Shown: positions 1-11,512 of the stretch, one piece after another
Position numbering within the stretch: the first letter of the stretch is position 1
Layout: each line of letters starts with the position of its first letter
Assembly: GCA_963575645.1 (NCBI GenBank)
Contig: OY754468.1
Span: 20,112,465 to 20,176,464, forward strand
DNA: 64,000 bases
DNA from: Xanthostigma xanthostigma
Lineage: Eukaryota > Arthropoda > Insecta > Raphidioptera > Raphidiidae
Direction: 5' to 3'
The notes under the pieces: model-generated
The model's database searches: none
What the model was told of the DNA's origin: nothing
What the model saw: the letters and a program-made list of their open reading frames with translations, nothing else
Translations under genes and position numbers: made by a program

Positions 1-1289
1 AAATTTCATAAATAACATAACATTAATTTTTAAACGTATTCAACTGTTAATTCTTGGTTGCCTTCACGACATGCTATATTATTAGTTCAACTTCGCGACT
101 TGCTATATTATTAATTACTATCAAATATGACACTTGTGCTGCATGATGTCATCCGCACTGAGAACGGCATAGCGCGGAGAATCGTCAAATTTAAACTTTG
201 AATAGCTTTGTTATTTTTAAAAATGTCACAAAAATTATTTCGCCATTAATTTTTAGGACTGTGATTAACGAATTCGAACTTGCCGTACTTCACATTGTCG
301 TCTGCGCATGTATAAATGCGACGCGAACTTCTATATCGTTGTTTCCCATCACGGCTACTAAAGTACGCGCGGCGAAAGATGAAGCCACCGCGTCTAGTAA
401 AAGCATAGGTGCCTGGCTTCATCTCTCACCGCGGGCACTATACCTTTTTCAATCAAGTTTTCTGCTGCTTTTTCAAGTTTTCTGTATTTGTGAAACAGTC
501 TATATGTACAATATTACTAAAAATGAAATTACCTAGTCATTAATAATGTTGTCTGAGTACTGGAATTTTTTTCTTGTTTTTGTTTTGTCACTGCCACGGA
601 GCAATATACAGAACGCGAACGTATGTCTATTGTTTTCTTAAGTATATTTAGTTATATAGCTAGTCAAGTTATTAACGAGTAGGTACTATATATTCAATAT
701 TATTCCAGTTTAAAAAATGCTTATTTTACGTCTACAAACTTTCTTTCTAATATCGTTATATTATACAAATGAAATCTGTCGACGATTTAGAGACAAAATT
801 TATTGACTTTGCTAATAATGACTGATTACTTAAGGTGTTACATCTACACGAACGCATTCAAAATAAAATAAAAAAATATTTCACTCTCCCTTATTTCGGA
901 GCCATAGTATTTACAATTAAATAAAATTGTACATCCAGAGCTTTGTGCACACTATGGTGTTAATAACCTCTCTTTTTAATCATATTGTATCATTATAGTA
1001 TATGCTTTAAATTTTTCAACAATTCAAAGCAAAACAATGAAATTAATAATGAAAAACACCGATAATCTCAGGTATTATATGACACGTGCAATGTGTAAAT
1101 AAATTTCAATGTAAATAGTTTAATGTTCGTTATTATAAACGATATATCTATCTGTCTGAGCCTTTTTTGATAGGTTTCCCCTAAGCTTATTTACCTTCCT
1201 CACATTACCGGTTCATATTTATGTACAGTCAATGGGGATGTACATTGTACAGCTTAACTGGAGAGTGGACCGTATAGTCATTTCTTATT
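1..1289. other. Intergenic A+T-rich sequence, no gene recognised
   Basis: No protein family, RNA gene or known repeat could be recognised here. A 112-codon frame at 198-536 on the plus strand shows no domain or convincing composition and is probably chance. The only notable part is a locally G+C- and CpG-richer patch near 280-440, listed separately. Confidence 0.6.
280..440 (+). promoter_or_regulatory. CpG-rich patch with a TATA-like box (weak promoter candidate)
   Basis: A TATAAAT motif lies at about 311-317 inside a patch that is clearly richer in CpG and G+C than its surroundings (for example ATGCGACGCG and GTACGCGCGGCG). A TCA initiator-like triplet follows about 35-40 bases later. No coding exon that it would drive can be seen, and TATA-like strings are common in A+T-rich DNA, so this is only a candidate. 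Confidence 0.18.
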
Positions 1290-1365
1290 ATTAAAAAAAC
1301 ACTAAAAAAAACTTAAAAAAATATAATATATATCATTCTAAAGGAGCTACCAAAAAACATAAACT

Positions 1366-1451
1366 AACAAAGTTTTGAGGTTGGCACAGATTTAAAATTA
1401 TACCTACTTAGGTAGTGGTAACTAAATAGGCGCCGACCTCAAAAGTTTGTT
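1366..1451. repeat. Short imperfect inverted repeat
   Basis: The arm at 1366-1384 (AACAAAGTTTTGAGGTTGG) is matched in reverse complement at 1432-1451 with one or two differences. The spacer contains a second small palindrome, ACCTACTTAGGT. It could be a fold-back relic of a MITE; no TSD was identified. Confidence 0.5.
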
Positions 1452-1751
1452 ATTTTACGCTTTTTAGAGATCCCTTTTAAAAGAGTTAAATCTTTTTAAA
1501 GTTTTTAATTTTTTACTTTTCGAAATATGTACTTTGCACGTTAATAATCGCTCCCCTAATAGTTTAATACTAAACTAAGAATAGGGTTATTGACAAAATT
1601 TCAAAAAGTATTTAAAATTAAAGAATAAAGGTATATGTACCCGTAAAAAATATTTTTTCTCATAAATATAACAGATTTGACTCATTATTAGTTGTTTTTT
1701 TATTTTGACTTTAAATTCTGCGCCAAAACGTCAATTGACCTTGACAGCCAT

Positions 1752-1791
1752 GTTTACTGATTGCCTACATCACAGTAGGCAATCAGTAAAC
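1752..1791. repeat. Perfect 17-bp hairpin
   Basis: GTTTACTGATTGCCTAC (1752-1768) is followed by the 6-base loop ATCACA and then by its exact reverse complement (1775-1791). A related string, GCCATGTTGACTGATTAATG, occurs about 190 bases downstream near 1943. There is no T-tract or other sign of an RNA gene. Confidence 0.75.
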
Positions 1792-1954
1792 ACTAAGCAA
1801 GCGGGTACAACGTGACATATAGCATTATAACCAACAAAGTGTTGCATTTAATATGATTGACAGAGTACAATGAATACACCAGAGAACATACACTGAACAG
1901 AGATAACGAATACACATGGCAGTCAGTGGCACACAGCTACCGGCCATGTTGACT

Positions 1955-2000
1955 GATTAATGACGTCACGCGCTGTGATTGGTGTTTGAAATCACGTGAC
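1955..2000. promoter_or_regulatory. Cluster of CRE, inverted CCAAT and E-box motifs
   Basis: Within 40 bases lie a full palindromic CRE (TGACGTCA, 1961-1968), an inverted CCAAT (ATTGG, 1978-1982) and an E-box (CACGTG, 1993-1998). Two further CCAAT motifs occur near 2212 and 2232. The grouping resembles a TATA-less promoter, but no gene is recognisable on either side, so the call rests on motifs alone. Confidence 0.2.
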
Positions 2001-2029
2001 ACGTAGGTTAAAAATCTTGATTTTATTTA

Positions 2030-4592
2030 TTTATTTTAATATATTTAACGCACTTATTTAATAAAAATAATAATTCTAAACGATATTTTAGACCATAAAC
2101 TTTCATTATAACACAGTTTTATATTTAATTTTAATCACTATTATTTTAAACCCTATTATGGCAGAAGCCATGAAGTCTGTAACCAGGAGACCCAGCTCGA
2201 GCGTAGCGGTAGACCAATATCTGTCGCATGAACCAATATGGCGTCAGCTACCGGATATGATTAATGAAAAAAATATTATGTCTAGTGTTGTAACCTCTGA
2301 CATTATCTGCACTTTTAAAAAGGTATGATTTGAAGAGAGAAATTATTACTTATAAATGAGACAATATTTCTTTGTACAGGACAACATTTTCCCGAAATAA
2401 CTTAATATATTTTTGGAATGACAATAACGTAACCGTACAATGTATACATTATTCAGTATGCAGCAACACAGGATGTCAAATGGTTGAGAGTCTGAGGAGG
2501 TGTGTTTGTCATCTATGTGACACTTAATATCCTTGATGGATCTGACTGACAAAAGTACATTAAATATAAAGTTACAAATAAATATTCATATAGGTATAAT
2601 ACACTAACTCCCTGTTGTGAGTGAGTTTTCATATTTTAGCATCGAAAACTCTGGAAATTCCTATTCAACCTTCCTAAGTTTATAAAGAAACCAAATAAAA
2701 AGGATTATATTCTCAAGATTTAGTCAGGTTTTGTACGTATGCGTGACAAAACACTTTTATAAATTCAATTTACAAAATGTAAAAATATTTCTCATTGAGT
2801 TTACAAAGTAAAAAACCTTTAGGTCAGAGCAGGGACAGATTCAGGGGGAGCTGACAAGGCTGCAACCCTCCTAGATCATATTTGATTTAAAATAATATTT
2901 AAAGGGGCTTTTGTGGCACTTCAAATGGCCTATAAAGAAATTTCTCGGAGATTTCTTGGTTTCTCCGCTGCACAGGATATACTCCATAACCTCCCGACCA
3001 CGCCGGCGTGAAAGACAGTCCGCCTCCCCTTGTAAATCAAGTGATCCACCCATAAATCAGGGTTAAGGAATATTTTTACCATGAAACGTCACTTTTTATT
3101 TCTGAGATTAGTAAATTGGCTGCATTTTGCCATCTTACCCGAAGTAATCGTCCCTGTGGAATATTTATCCTTAATTTAAAGATGTAAAAAAACTAATAAA
3201 AGTACCTACTAATAGTCAAACATTTGATACAAAAGAGCTTGAGGAGTATCTTGTAGATACTAAAGTATTTGCCACCGAATGTATTTCTTTATCTAAATCA
3301 ATATTTTTAAAGATGTAACTTTGTATTTTTTTTCATATAAAGTATCTTAAATCTTATGAGGAATAGACTGTTTGGTATTTTATATTTTTTAAAATATCGC
3401 TTATGAAAAATATACATATACATAGGAAATAAAATATATGCAAGATTACCCAAAATGGTAAAAAATATAAATAATGAATTTCAATTTAAAAGAAATCTAA
3501 AGCATTACTTTTTACAATCTGTGCCTTATGAACTAAATGATTGTGATAATTATTGTGTATTTTGTATATATGACGTTTTGTATAAATATAATAGCTTCGT
3601 AAATAAATGTATATCTATCTATAGCTCTAAGTACGAGTTAATGTAAGATTTTCATCAAAGTCGACATTAAGGCTGTCGAAGCCGCGAGTAAAGGCTAGAT
3701 CCATAGGTATTATTAATGGTGCGTTGTTCTATATTATGTTCTGGATGAATTCGGCTTTGTGCGACAATTCTCTAGAATATATATCACTCTTGCGAAACGA
3801 GAAGTAACTGTAATTTTGTATAATATTCGGTAACATCTGACAGACAGCTAAATATTATGCAATTTACGGCACGCAAACATAGATACACGCATATCGTTAA
3901 TTGCTTTTTAAAATACAACGAGGAAACTTCAACTGGCTTCTTTTTTGTGTTTAAATTTTTGTTTTTCCTTTTATTATTTGACCAAAATATAAGAATACTC
4001 TTTTCAGTTCAGTTTTTATTGGTCGTTTAAAAAAAAGAGGGAATACATAATATGACAAAAAATAAAATTATGTCACCTTTACTCCCACCATTATATGTAC
4101 AGTAATTGTATTTATATACGGTGGTGGAAGCTAAGGTGTTTTCATTAAAAATATAAAAATATAAGATGAAAATAGCTTGTATTTAATTTTACTAGGTACG
4201 ACTACTATATTAATACAAATTTTCAAATATATCCGTTCAGCAGTTATACATATAATTTTTCATATATTAGTAGAGATATTTTTTTATAATTGAATACAAT
4301 TTTAGGGTTCAAATACACCAAAAAAAATGTTGCGAATTTATCAGAAAATCGAAATTTATTTTCAGCGGTGATTAAACTATGCCCCTAAAATATTATAAAA
4401 AGAACATGATCGGACTTGCAAATTTTCAGAAACCACTAGTATGCGAATAATGAATATTAGATACATACTGCATATTAAGATGAACACTACTTTAACTGAA
4501 TACTGCATATTATTTAGTACAGATAGACGTGTACATAAAAAAAAATAGAAATAAAACAAAGCAAATTTCTTAGATATTATGTTCACTATATT
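2030..4592. other. A+T-rich sequence, no gene recognised
   Basis: No domain, RNA gene or clear repeat. A G+C-richer block at about 2828-3062 begins with CAGGGACAGATTCAGGGGG, which vaguely resembles a hAT terminal repeat, but no matching right end or TSD was found. Small open frames in this stretch are short and low in complexity. Confidence 0.55.
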
Positions 4593-4745
4593 ATGTTCGA
4601 ACATTATTGTCGCACTTTTGTACCTTATCGAGATTTGCTTAATGTCAAGAAATTTCAATGTAGGAGGGAATTTGCCAGTCTGGTTTTTTTGTACAAATTA
4701 TTTCATGGATCCATTGACAATAGTAATTTGTTAGTTCAATATTGT
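4593..4745 (+). pseudogene. Relic of a non-LTR retrotransposon (LINE) reverse transcriptase C-terminus
   Basis: The plus-strand frame reads through YRDLLNVKKFQCRREFASL, VFLYKLFHGSIDNSNLL. The pattern of a leucine-rich start, a paired RR, then FLYKL-G-ID-LL resembles the segment just after the reverse transcriptase domain of many animal LINE proteins (typical form: L-x-L-x2-RR ... LFLYKLLNGxIDCPxLL). No catalytic RT motifs are visible upstream, so only the tail survives, if the assignment is right. It ends near a run of A-rich sequence. The match is a short motif recognised by eye; a chance frame remains possible. Confidence 0.35.
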
Positions 4746-4967
4746 CGTACCAGTCATAAATACAAGAATAAAGAACACGATATTCACAACAAAAATAAAA
4801 TCATCAACATTTGCCTATAATAACACACATGTAGCATAAATGTGCAATTTGTTAAACAGATTTGGAAAGATATCCAAATATTGTTATTACGTTCAATCAT
4901 TACATATGCAGTCTTTAACGTTCATTAAGGAAGTAATGTATCTTTTCTTTCTTTACTGTTTTAATTT

Positions 4968-5390
4968 TACCATTCCAACCCACAAGTGGGGAATGGTACA
5001 TACTAGTTTAGGTCAAAAATCACTTTTGAAAAATTTAATAATATCTTTCCGTTTTGAGGTCCCCCAAATCCAAAAAACATATATTTTTGGAAAAACTCTG
5101 TGCGTCTGTTAGTCTGTTTGTCTGTGAACACGATACAGGTCAAACGGATAAGCGGATTGAAACCAAATTTTGGGAGGATGTTTGGTATGCAAATATGAAG
5201 AGCACTGTTGTTTTTGGGGAGAATCGGCGCATGCGCAGAAGAGACACATGCTATAACGGTGTTTTTTATATAATAATGGTATAGGGCTTATTATTCTATT
5301 TATTTTTTCAAGAAAGTTTCGTAAAAAATTTTTCTTCTAAACTTTATAGTTTCGGAAATATTTTTAAAATAAAAAAAAATCAGCCGGTTT
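4968..5390 (+). repeat. Dispersed repeat family A, copy 1 (5' part)
   Basis: This copy begins with a hairpin, TACCATTCC ... GGAATGGTA, and contains the family hallmarks: GATTGAAACCAAATTTTGGG, a GGATGTTTGG motif, then a segment with AATCGGCGCATGCGCAGAAG and a tail of ATAATGGTATA. Further copies in this window lie at 11513-12814, 18232-18622 (minus), 32344-32985 (minus), 34222-34795 and within 6033-6200 and 42290-42790. No coding capacity was seen. The family is probably a non-autonomous DNA element, because complete copies start ACCATTCCAA and end TTGGAATGGT. Confidence 0.75.
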
Positions 5391-6200
5391 TTAGGCGCGA
5401 ATAGCGTAAGCTAAAGCGCCTATATGTACTCGCTTTGTCTGTGAATCTGTGAATCTGTGTGTCACGTTTTTTTGTGTCACGCGTACAGCCCAAACGCCTT
5501 AACCGATTTTAAAAAACTTTTTTTTGTTCGATTCGTCTCCGCGTAACTTAGCTCGTAACGTCGGCCGATTTTTGAATTTTGACCCCAGAGGGGAGCAATA
5601 AGGAAAAAACGAAGTTTTTCGCTTATAACTCGCTCAATTTAAATCAGATCGGTTCGAAACATGTCTTAAACGAAAGAGGAGAAAATTTTACATAAGATTC
5701 GTACAACAGAAAATGCCCAAACAGTTTTTTTATACACATTTATATAGAAATAAATTCAATTTGATATAACCGATAGCAAACATCTTTCGGGTATCTCTCT
5801 CTGTTGCACGGTTTAACATAGCAATTAAAAAATTGCGTATGTTCTGTCTTAAAATAAAATTGGTCGATAATATTATTTATTACAATAATGAAATAAAAAG
5901 GTAGCATTTGTTCAAAAACGGATGCCGTTTCAATATTTGTGAAATGCAACGCCTTCTGAGTTAACAATTTGAATAACTAATTATTACAACATAATACTTT
6001 GACAGATGCAAACGTTATTTTTGACATTTCTTACCATTCCGACACCACGGATGAGCGGATTGAAACCAAATTTTGGGAGGATGTTTGATATGCAAATACG
6101 AAATGGCCTATTGTTTTTGGGGAACATCGGCGCATGCGTAAAAGAATATATCTCTAATAATGTTGTTTTATATAATAATAATAGGGGAATTATAAAACGG
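5391..6200 (+). repeat. Dispersed repeat family B, copy 1
   Basis: It starts in TTTTTAGGCGCGAATAGCG and continues for about 800 bases. The same sequence, with scattered differences and small indels, recurs at about 41695-42440. Both copies begin with a GGCGC...GCGCC palindrome around AGCGTAAGCT and both run into the same family-A segment (GGATGAGCGGATTGAAACC). No transposase coding was recognised. The shared breakpoints indicate one composite element that moved as a unit. Confidence 0.75.
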
Positions 6201-6270
6201 TTGAATAAAAAAAAACTTGGTGACTGATGATGAGATAATAACTTGAGATATTAAAATAATAGTTGGGTAT

Positions 6271-6975
6271 ACGTATCAAATGAAAGGGCTTGCTGAAAAT
6301 AACTCGAAAAATAAAGTGACGTCACTCTAAATCCAATATAGCGGACTTCTAAAAATGGCGGACTAATTTTATTATGCTTTCCTACAATATGGGTATCAAA
6401 TGAAAGTGCTTGCTGAGAATAACTCGAAAAATAAAGTGACGTCACTCTAAAACCAATATGGCGGACTTAAAAGATGACGGACTAAGTTTATTATGCTTTC
6501 CTACAATATGGGGGTATCAAATGAAAGGGCTTGCTGAAAATAACTCGAAAAAAAAGTGACGTCACTCTAAATCCAATATGGCGGACTTCTAAAGATGGCT
6601 GACTAATTTTATTATGCTTTCCTATAATATGGGTATCAAATGAAAGGGCTTGCTGAGAATAACTCGAAAAATAAAGTGACGTCACTCTAAAACCAATATG
6701 GCGGACTTCTAAAGATGGCGGACTAAGTTTTTTATGATTTCCTACAATATGGGTATGAAATGAAAGGGCTTGCTGTAAATAGCTCGAAAAATAAAGTGAC
6801 GTTACTCTAAATCCAATATGGCAGACTTCTAAAGATGGCGGACTAATTTTATTATGCTTTCCTACAATATGGGTATCAAATGAAAGGGCTTGCTGAGAAT
6901 AACTCGAAAAAAAAAGTGACGTCGCTCTAAATTCAATATGGCGGACTTCTAAAGAGGGCGGACTAACCTTTTTTT
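6271..6975. repeat. 120-bp tandem satellite, six units, alternating A/B types
   Basis: Six head-to-tail units start near 6271, 6391, 6511, 6631, 6751 and 6871. Each has ATCAAATGAAAG-GGCTTGCTG, AACTCGAAAAA, AAAGTGACGTCACTCTAAA, CCAATATGGCGGACTT and a G-ACTAA-TTTATTATG segment. Odd units carry GA/TAAAT, ATCCAAT and ACTAATTTT; even units carry GAGAAT, AACCAAT (ATTCAAT in the last) and ACTAAGTTT (ACTAACC in the last). Two-unit (240-bp) blocks were therefore amplified. Four units keep a perfect CRE palindrome TGACGTCA. Diverged single pieces occur near 9900-9955 and 12180-12235. Confidence 0.9.
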
Positions 6976-7190
6976 GATAAAGGGGTATGCGAATTGTCTC
7001 GCAGTGAAACGCGATGGGGCAGAGGTGGAGTTTTTAAAAAAGTAATTCCGGGTGAACGTTAATAGGGTATGCGAATTGTAATTCCGGGGTGAACGATAAA
7101 GGGATATGCGAATTGTCTCGCAGTGAAACGGGAAGGGGCAAATGTGGAGTTTTTAAAAAAAACAATTCCGGGCTGAACGATAAATATACA
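6976..7190 (-). repeat. 83-bp satellite, inverted fragment (about 2-3 units)
   Basis: In reverse orientation this repeats the unit found at 35346-36418 and 38255-38680: ATGCGAATTGTCTCGCAGTG, AAACGGGAAGGGGCAAATGT, GGAGTTTTTAAAAA and AATTCCGGGGTGAACGATAA. It abuts the 120-bp array directly through TTTTTTTGATAAAGGGGTAT, a junction also seen, inverted, at about 38668-38690. Confidence 0.8.
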
Positions 7191-7285
7191 CCGATTTTCA
7201 AACAAAACACCGGGGTATATGATGTAAAATTTCGGGCCTTGTAATTCTTGAATTACTTGGGCATATACTCCCACTGGTTGTTTTA

Positions 7286-7480
7286 TGGATTTGTCAGAAA
7301 TAAACTAGTTCGGCATGCTTTGATTAATTTTTACATGACGTGGAACATATTATGTAGGTAACCAGGGCAACGAATACCAAATATAATATTGAATACTAGC
7401 CATTACCCACGTCACCTCACACGATATCAGAAATTTTATTTTCTTTATTATAATCAAATGCCAACATTTTTGAAGTTGGA
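7286..7480 (+). repeat. Family A tail fragment
   Basis: It carries TGTCAGAAATAAACTAGTT, GGCATGCTTTGATTAATTTT, ACATGACGTGGAACATATTA and GAATACTAGCCATTACCC. The same tail occurs at 12605-12790, 34650-34790, 32400-32580 (minus) and 14455-14550. It is non-coding. Confidence 0.7.
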
Positions 7481-8242
7481 ATGTGTAACGTTCTGTTCTT
7501 TTGGGGCACTCGACCGTGTGTTTGGAGTGACCCGAACGACGTACACTTCCTTGACAAATTTGCCGGCACTTTAAAGATTTTCTGTTTAATGGTTATTTCA
7601 ATGGTGGCCAACAAAATTGTAAGGGTCAAAATCTTTTATATTTATTTTCTTTCATCAAAACAACATATTTCAAAACAACAAATAAATAATTAGTTTTATT
7701 CAAATTAAATAAGTGATGATTTATACATACAAAATATTTACATTAAACTTTTAAGTTAATTTCATTTAATTATTTTTTATTTCAATTACGAAATTAATAT
7801 TTTTAATTTCACATATAAAAAAAAGTTTAAGTTGCTTTTATTTACAAAAAAAAGTATTTTTACGTTTCTTTATTTAAATACATCAAATCAAATGTTCCTT
7901 TTATTTTCTTATAACCAGCATAATATAATAATAACTTCTTTATTTTCTATATAATCATAATTATTCAAGCCTAGTCTCAATTTAAATTTACAGTTAATTT
8001 TTCATTGGAATAATTTCAATCATTTCTCTTAAATTTCATAATTCATATATTTTAATACTTTAAATTCTTTTGTAAGGTAAATTTTAATATTCTTGTCATG
8101 TGTTTTTTCAATTTTCAAATACTTAATTTCGCGTTTTTTCAATATTAATTAATTCTTTAATTATTCAAATAAATACACTTTTTATAATTTCATCATTTTA
8201 TAATTTCATAATTTTTCATCAATTTCATACCTTTAATTTTTA

Positions 8243-8312
8243 CCATAGTGCCGTCAATATCGGTCACTTTATTTTATCATAATGCCATCAATATCGGTCA
8301 CTTTATTTTTAT
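8243..8312. repeat. Two-copy tandem repeat, about 34 bp
   Basis: CATAGTGCCGTCAATATCGG followed by TCACTTTATTTTAT is repeated once with few changes (second copy CATAATGCCATCAATATCGG). It sits in otherwise featureless A+T-rich DNA. Confidence 0.7.
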
Positions 8313-8977
8313 CACAATAATTTTTTAATCAATTATATCTTAACAACGCTCTACTCAATATCATCAACATCTAATTTTCATGCTTTCAAGAATATTAAAA
8401 TATTAGCTTATTTCTCAAATTCTTTACATATTAATATTTTGTGAATCATAGTTAATTTCTTTTTGTACATTTCAACTTATATTTTTACAATGATTGTTAG
8501 AAAAATTAGACTATTTATGGATCTGTTTCTAGGCTGTATAATTTCATTAGAACTCAAAAAAAAAAAATGACTTTCTTTATTTCCATTATTAAACTTTAAA
8601 AAGATTTAACTGTAGGGAAAATAACCACGCTACAGAAATCTGGCGAGGATAGTTATCTTAGCATTCTTTTATAAAGTATCCTCTTTTAAACATCAAGTTT
8701 GCACAATGCAAAACCCAGTCGTACATACTTGATGGACAATATGATTTTAAAATAAGAAAAAATTAACTATCATACTTAAATAACTCATTTCATTTCCATT
8801 TTCCGTTAAGTAGAATTTTTCTATTAGTAATCAATATAATTTTAAGTTAAAATAAATATATTACCTCATGATGCGACTTCGAACTATTGGTGATTTATTA
8901 CAAAAATACAAATTTTATTAACTTATCATTTTATAGCAAAATGCTTAGAAATCTTTTTACTAGAATTGAATTTAATG

Positions 8978-9095
8978 TCTATTTGTACTAAAAGTTAAAA
9001 ACAGAATTAATTTAAGGCCTCTTTGTAATGAAAGTTAAAAACAGAATGAATTTAAGTCCTGTTTGTAATGAAAGTTAAAAACAGAATGAATTTAT
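8978..9095. repeat. Three-copy 40-bp tandem repeat
   Basis: Units start at about 8978, 9018 and 9058. Each contains TTTGTAATGAAAGTTAAAAA followed by CAGAATGAATTTAAG. The first copy is the most diverged. No function is apparent. Confidence 0.8.
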
Positions 9096-9337
9096 TAATA
9101 TTTTACAAAATGAATATTTAGTCAAAATGAGATATCCTTCAAATGATATTAACCAATCAAATTACCTATAATTGACCTGTTCATAACTTGCTTTCGCTCG
9201 GTCATTTATTAAAATATTTTGGATATACAGAATAATACTTAATATCATAATTTTGATTTTATGTTGGAATTTTTACAAGGTGGTACAAATGATAATAAAT
9301 AATATTGTTTTAAATCGATACCTGTAACGTTGTAACG

Positions 9338-9376
9338 TTACAAATGGTCCCGTCGCCCAATTGGCTGGCATTTTTT
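9338..9376 (+). repeat. Family A terminal fragment
   Basis: AATGGTCCCGTCGCCCAATT followed by GGCTGG and a T-run matches the right terminus of family A seen at 12790-12820, and in reverse at 32340-32375 and 18236-18265. Only the tip is present. It is preceded by GTAACGTTGTAACGTTAC, a small palindrome. Confidence 0.6.
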
Positions 9377-10378
9377 TGTAATAGTGTATGTATGCGCACT
9401 TCCATTGGTATGTTACTTACTCTGTAACTGGGCTATTAGCCCGTAGGGTAAAATCAATAAATTGTTTTTTGGTTTTCTCGAAATCAAACAAGTTTGTTTT
9501 CAAATAAACTGCAGTTCGTATATAAATAAATACTTTTTTGTCGGCGGTGTTTGGGATTTTCTTTAATGAATAACTAATCTTTTCGCAAGTATAGGTATTA
9601 TATATATTTTTACGATTTAATTTAATCATTTTATTTACTTACTCACTTAATGAAACGTTAATTAATATAATGTGTCAGAACTAAAGTCAGATATTTATTT
9701 TAAGACTTACTTAATTTAAATCAAATCGTTTAGAATGTAATTTCCTTTAATTTAAATGGCTTTACTATATACCTACGTATACAAGCTGTTTCATGTACCT
9801 ATAAACTTTGAGAATTTGTCTTATAATTTATTTATTTGGTTTTGTAACTACATAAAGCTATGTCACGATCAAGTATAGCTAATCCTACCAAAAACATAGA
9901 TGTGACGTTATTGCAAACTCAATATGGCGGGAGTCCTAAGATGGCGGATCACCTTTTAAGAGTTTGATGATTGGAATACGATATGCTCTTTGTAAACATT
10001 GTAAACCTAATACAGTGGACGCCACATCTCCGATTGCTTTAAAATTTTTACACATATCTATTCTCGATGACGATACATGATCAAATCGTTTTTAGAATTA
10101 AGTAATCAATAAATTTTAATTAATTAATGTTTTAATAGTAACACTGAAAGATTAATAGGAACAAAATAAAGTATTAGTAAAAAAAACTTTTATTGAATTG
10201 TACTGAAAAGTCAAAAATAATATTTATAAAAGCGTGGGTTGTGACTAATAAACGATCATAGAGGCTACATCCTGCACTTTCATAATTATGAGCCTAAATC
10301 TTTACCATTTTTTTAGTACATTCCAATAAAGTCTCGTTTCTATAAAGTTTTTTTTTTAATTAATATTTGTTATATGTG

Positions 10379-10548
10379 TTGCACACGAGGTTGGATTTGT
10401 CGCTAGACTGCTTGCTAGATTTGGCTGCTAGGTTTCAAGCGTGCCGTGGTGCTGGGTTTCCTGATGACTTTTATGTGTTCGCTTCTCACGCACCGTGTAT
10501 TGAAGTTGGCTTTGTAGATGGGTTTGGTGCGCGCGCAGGACAGTTCAA
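10379..10548 (+). repeat. TIR element family F, partial copy
   Basis: It begins at GCACACGAGGTTGGATTTGT and runs to GGTTTGGTGCGCGCGCAGGA, matching the left half of the complete copy at 10634. It lacks the right TIR. The sequence after it (TTTTGAGTTTATCGCGTTCA to GGGATTTTGTTTTATAT) matches another dispersed 3' end at 16236-16303. Confidence 0.6.
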
Positions 10549-10633
10549 ACGTTTTTGAGTTTATCGCGTTCAGACAGACGCGTTGGAGGGATTTTGTTTT
10601 ATATATGTAGATTTTATCTTATATTTAGTAAAG

Positions 10634-11101
10634 TAAAGGCCTCTACACACGAGGCTAGTTTTGCCACTAGATTCCTTGCTAATTTTCAAGCGCTACTTTT
10701 TGTGATGGCTTTTATGTGTTGGCTCCACACGATGCATGTACTGAAGTTTGTTTGTAGATAGGTTTGGTGCGCTCGCAGTGATAAAATGTTAACAAAAGTG
10801 GACGTTTCACTTGAACAGAACATAACTATGGCACAGTGTTTGTTGGTGGGCGTTTGTTCATGTCGCCCACGTGACAAGGTACTGTCTCCTGATGGGTTCT
10901 TGCTCAGAGCAAGCAGAGGACCAAGCAAGAAAATTGCCCCTGTTGTCATTTTAAAATCCATTTTGTGAGGTAGCAGGCGAGCCCGCAGTGAAGTCATTTC
11001 CAGCCTCGTCGCCAGCCTGCCGGCCAGCAGAGGTCCCAGCAGTGTTTCTAGCAGCGGCCTTAATGCCAGCGGCAAAACTAGCCTCGTGTGCAGCGACCTT
11101 A
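10634..11101. mobile_element. MITE, family F, complete copy with about 31-bp TIRs
   Basis: The left end TAAAGGCCTCTACACACGAG continues GCTAGTTTTGCC. The right end, read in reverse complement, is TAAGGTCGCTGCACACGAGG then CTAGTTTTGCC. The length is 468 bp. Other copies lie at 20610-21089 and 59338-59793, with fragments at 10379 and 56009-56966. The interior has no transposase; a 152-codon minus-strand frame across it is an accident of its higher G+C. The TSD could not be fixed. The superfamily is uncertain. Confidence 0.8.
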
Positions 11102-11512
11102 AAACATTCGGTAGACCGAATATAGACAATAAAATGACATTCACAATACAACAGTCAACAAGAACAGTTTTTGTTGTACGTTATTCTACATTTGCAGCTA
11201 CGTTGAGTTACGGGTGGTACATAAACTCATCATTTAAACGAACTTCTTGTTATCTAAGTATAAATACGTATTCTCATCTAGAACATAACGTACAGTTCAC
11301 ACAGTGATATTCGAAATGTATAACAAACCGTGTCATTTTTAAAATGATGCATTTCGAGTTGATCTTTTTGTTCTACTTACGCGGCTATCGAATCAGACGA
11401 CTCAGGTTATCGAGTCATATGATTTATCGCAACTAGAAGTTTAAAGTTAAATACCTGGTCCATTTTTATTTTCGGTTGTGGAGTTCACAAAACTAATACA
11501 CTAACAACTTTT

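Larger units (their letters stand above)
7690..9337. other. Very A+T-rich stretch with minor direct repeats
   Basis: No gene or known element. The stretch is dominated by TTTAATTT, ATTTCATAA and similar low-complexity sequence. Two small tandem duplications are listed separately (8243-8312 and 8978-9095). Confidence 0.6.

Noticed and set aside
2828..3062. hAT element beginning CAGGGACAGATTCAGG
   Set aside because: No matching right TIR and no 8-bp TSD could be found.
10686..11144. 152-codon minus-strand frame
   Set aside because: It lies across a MITE including its TIR, with no domain. The other complete copies do not keep it.
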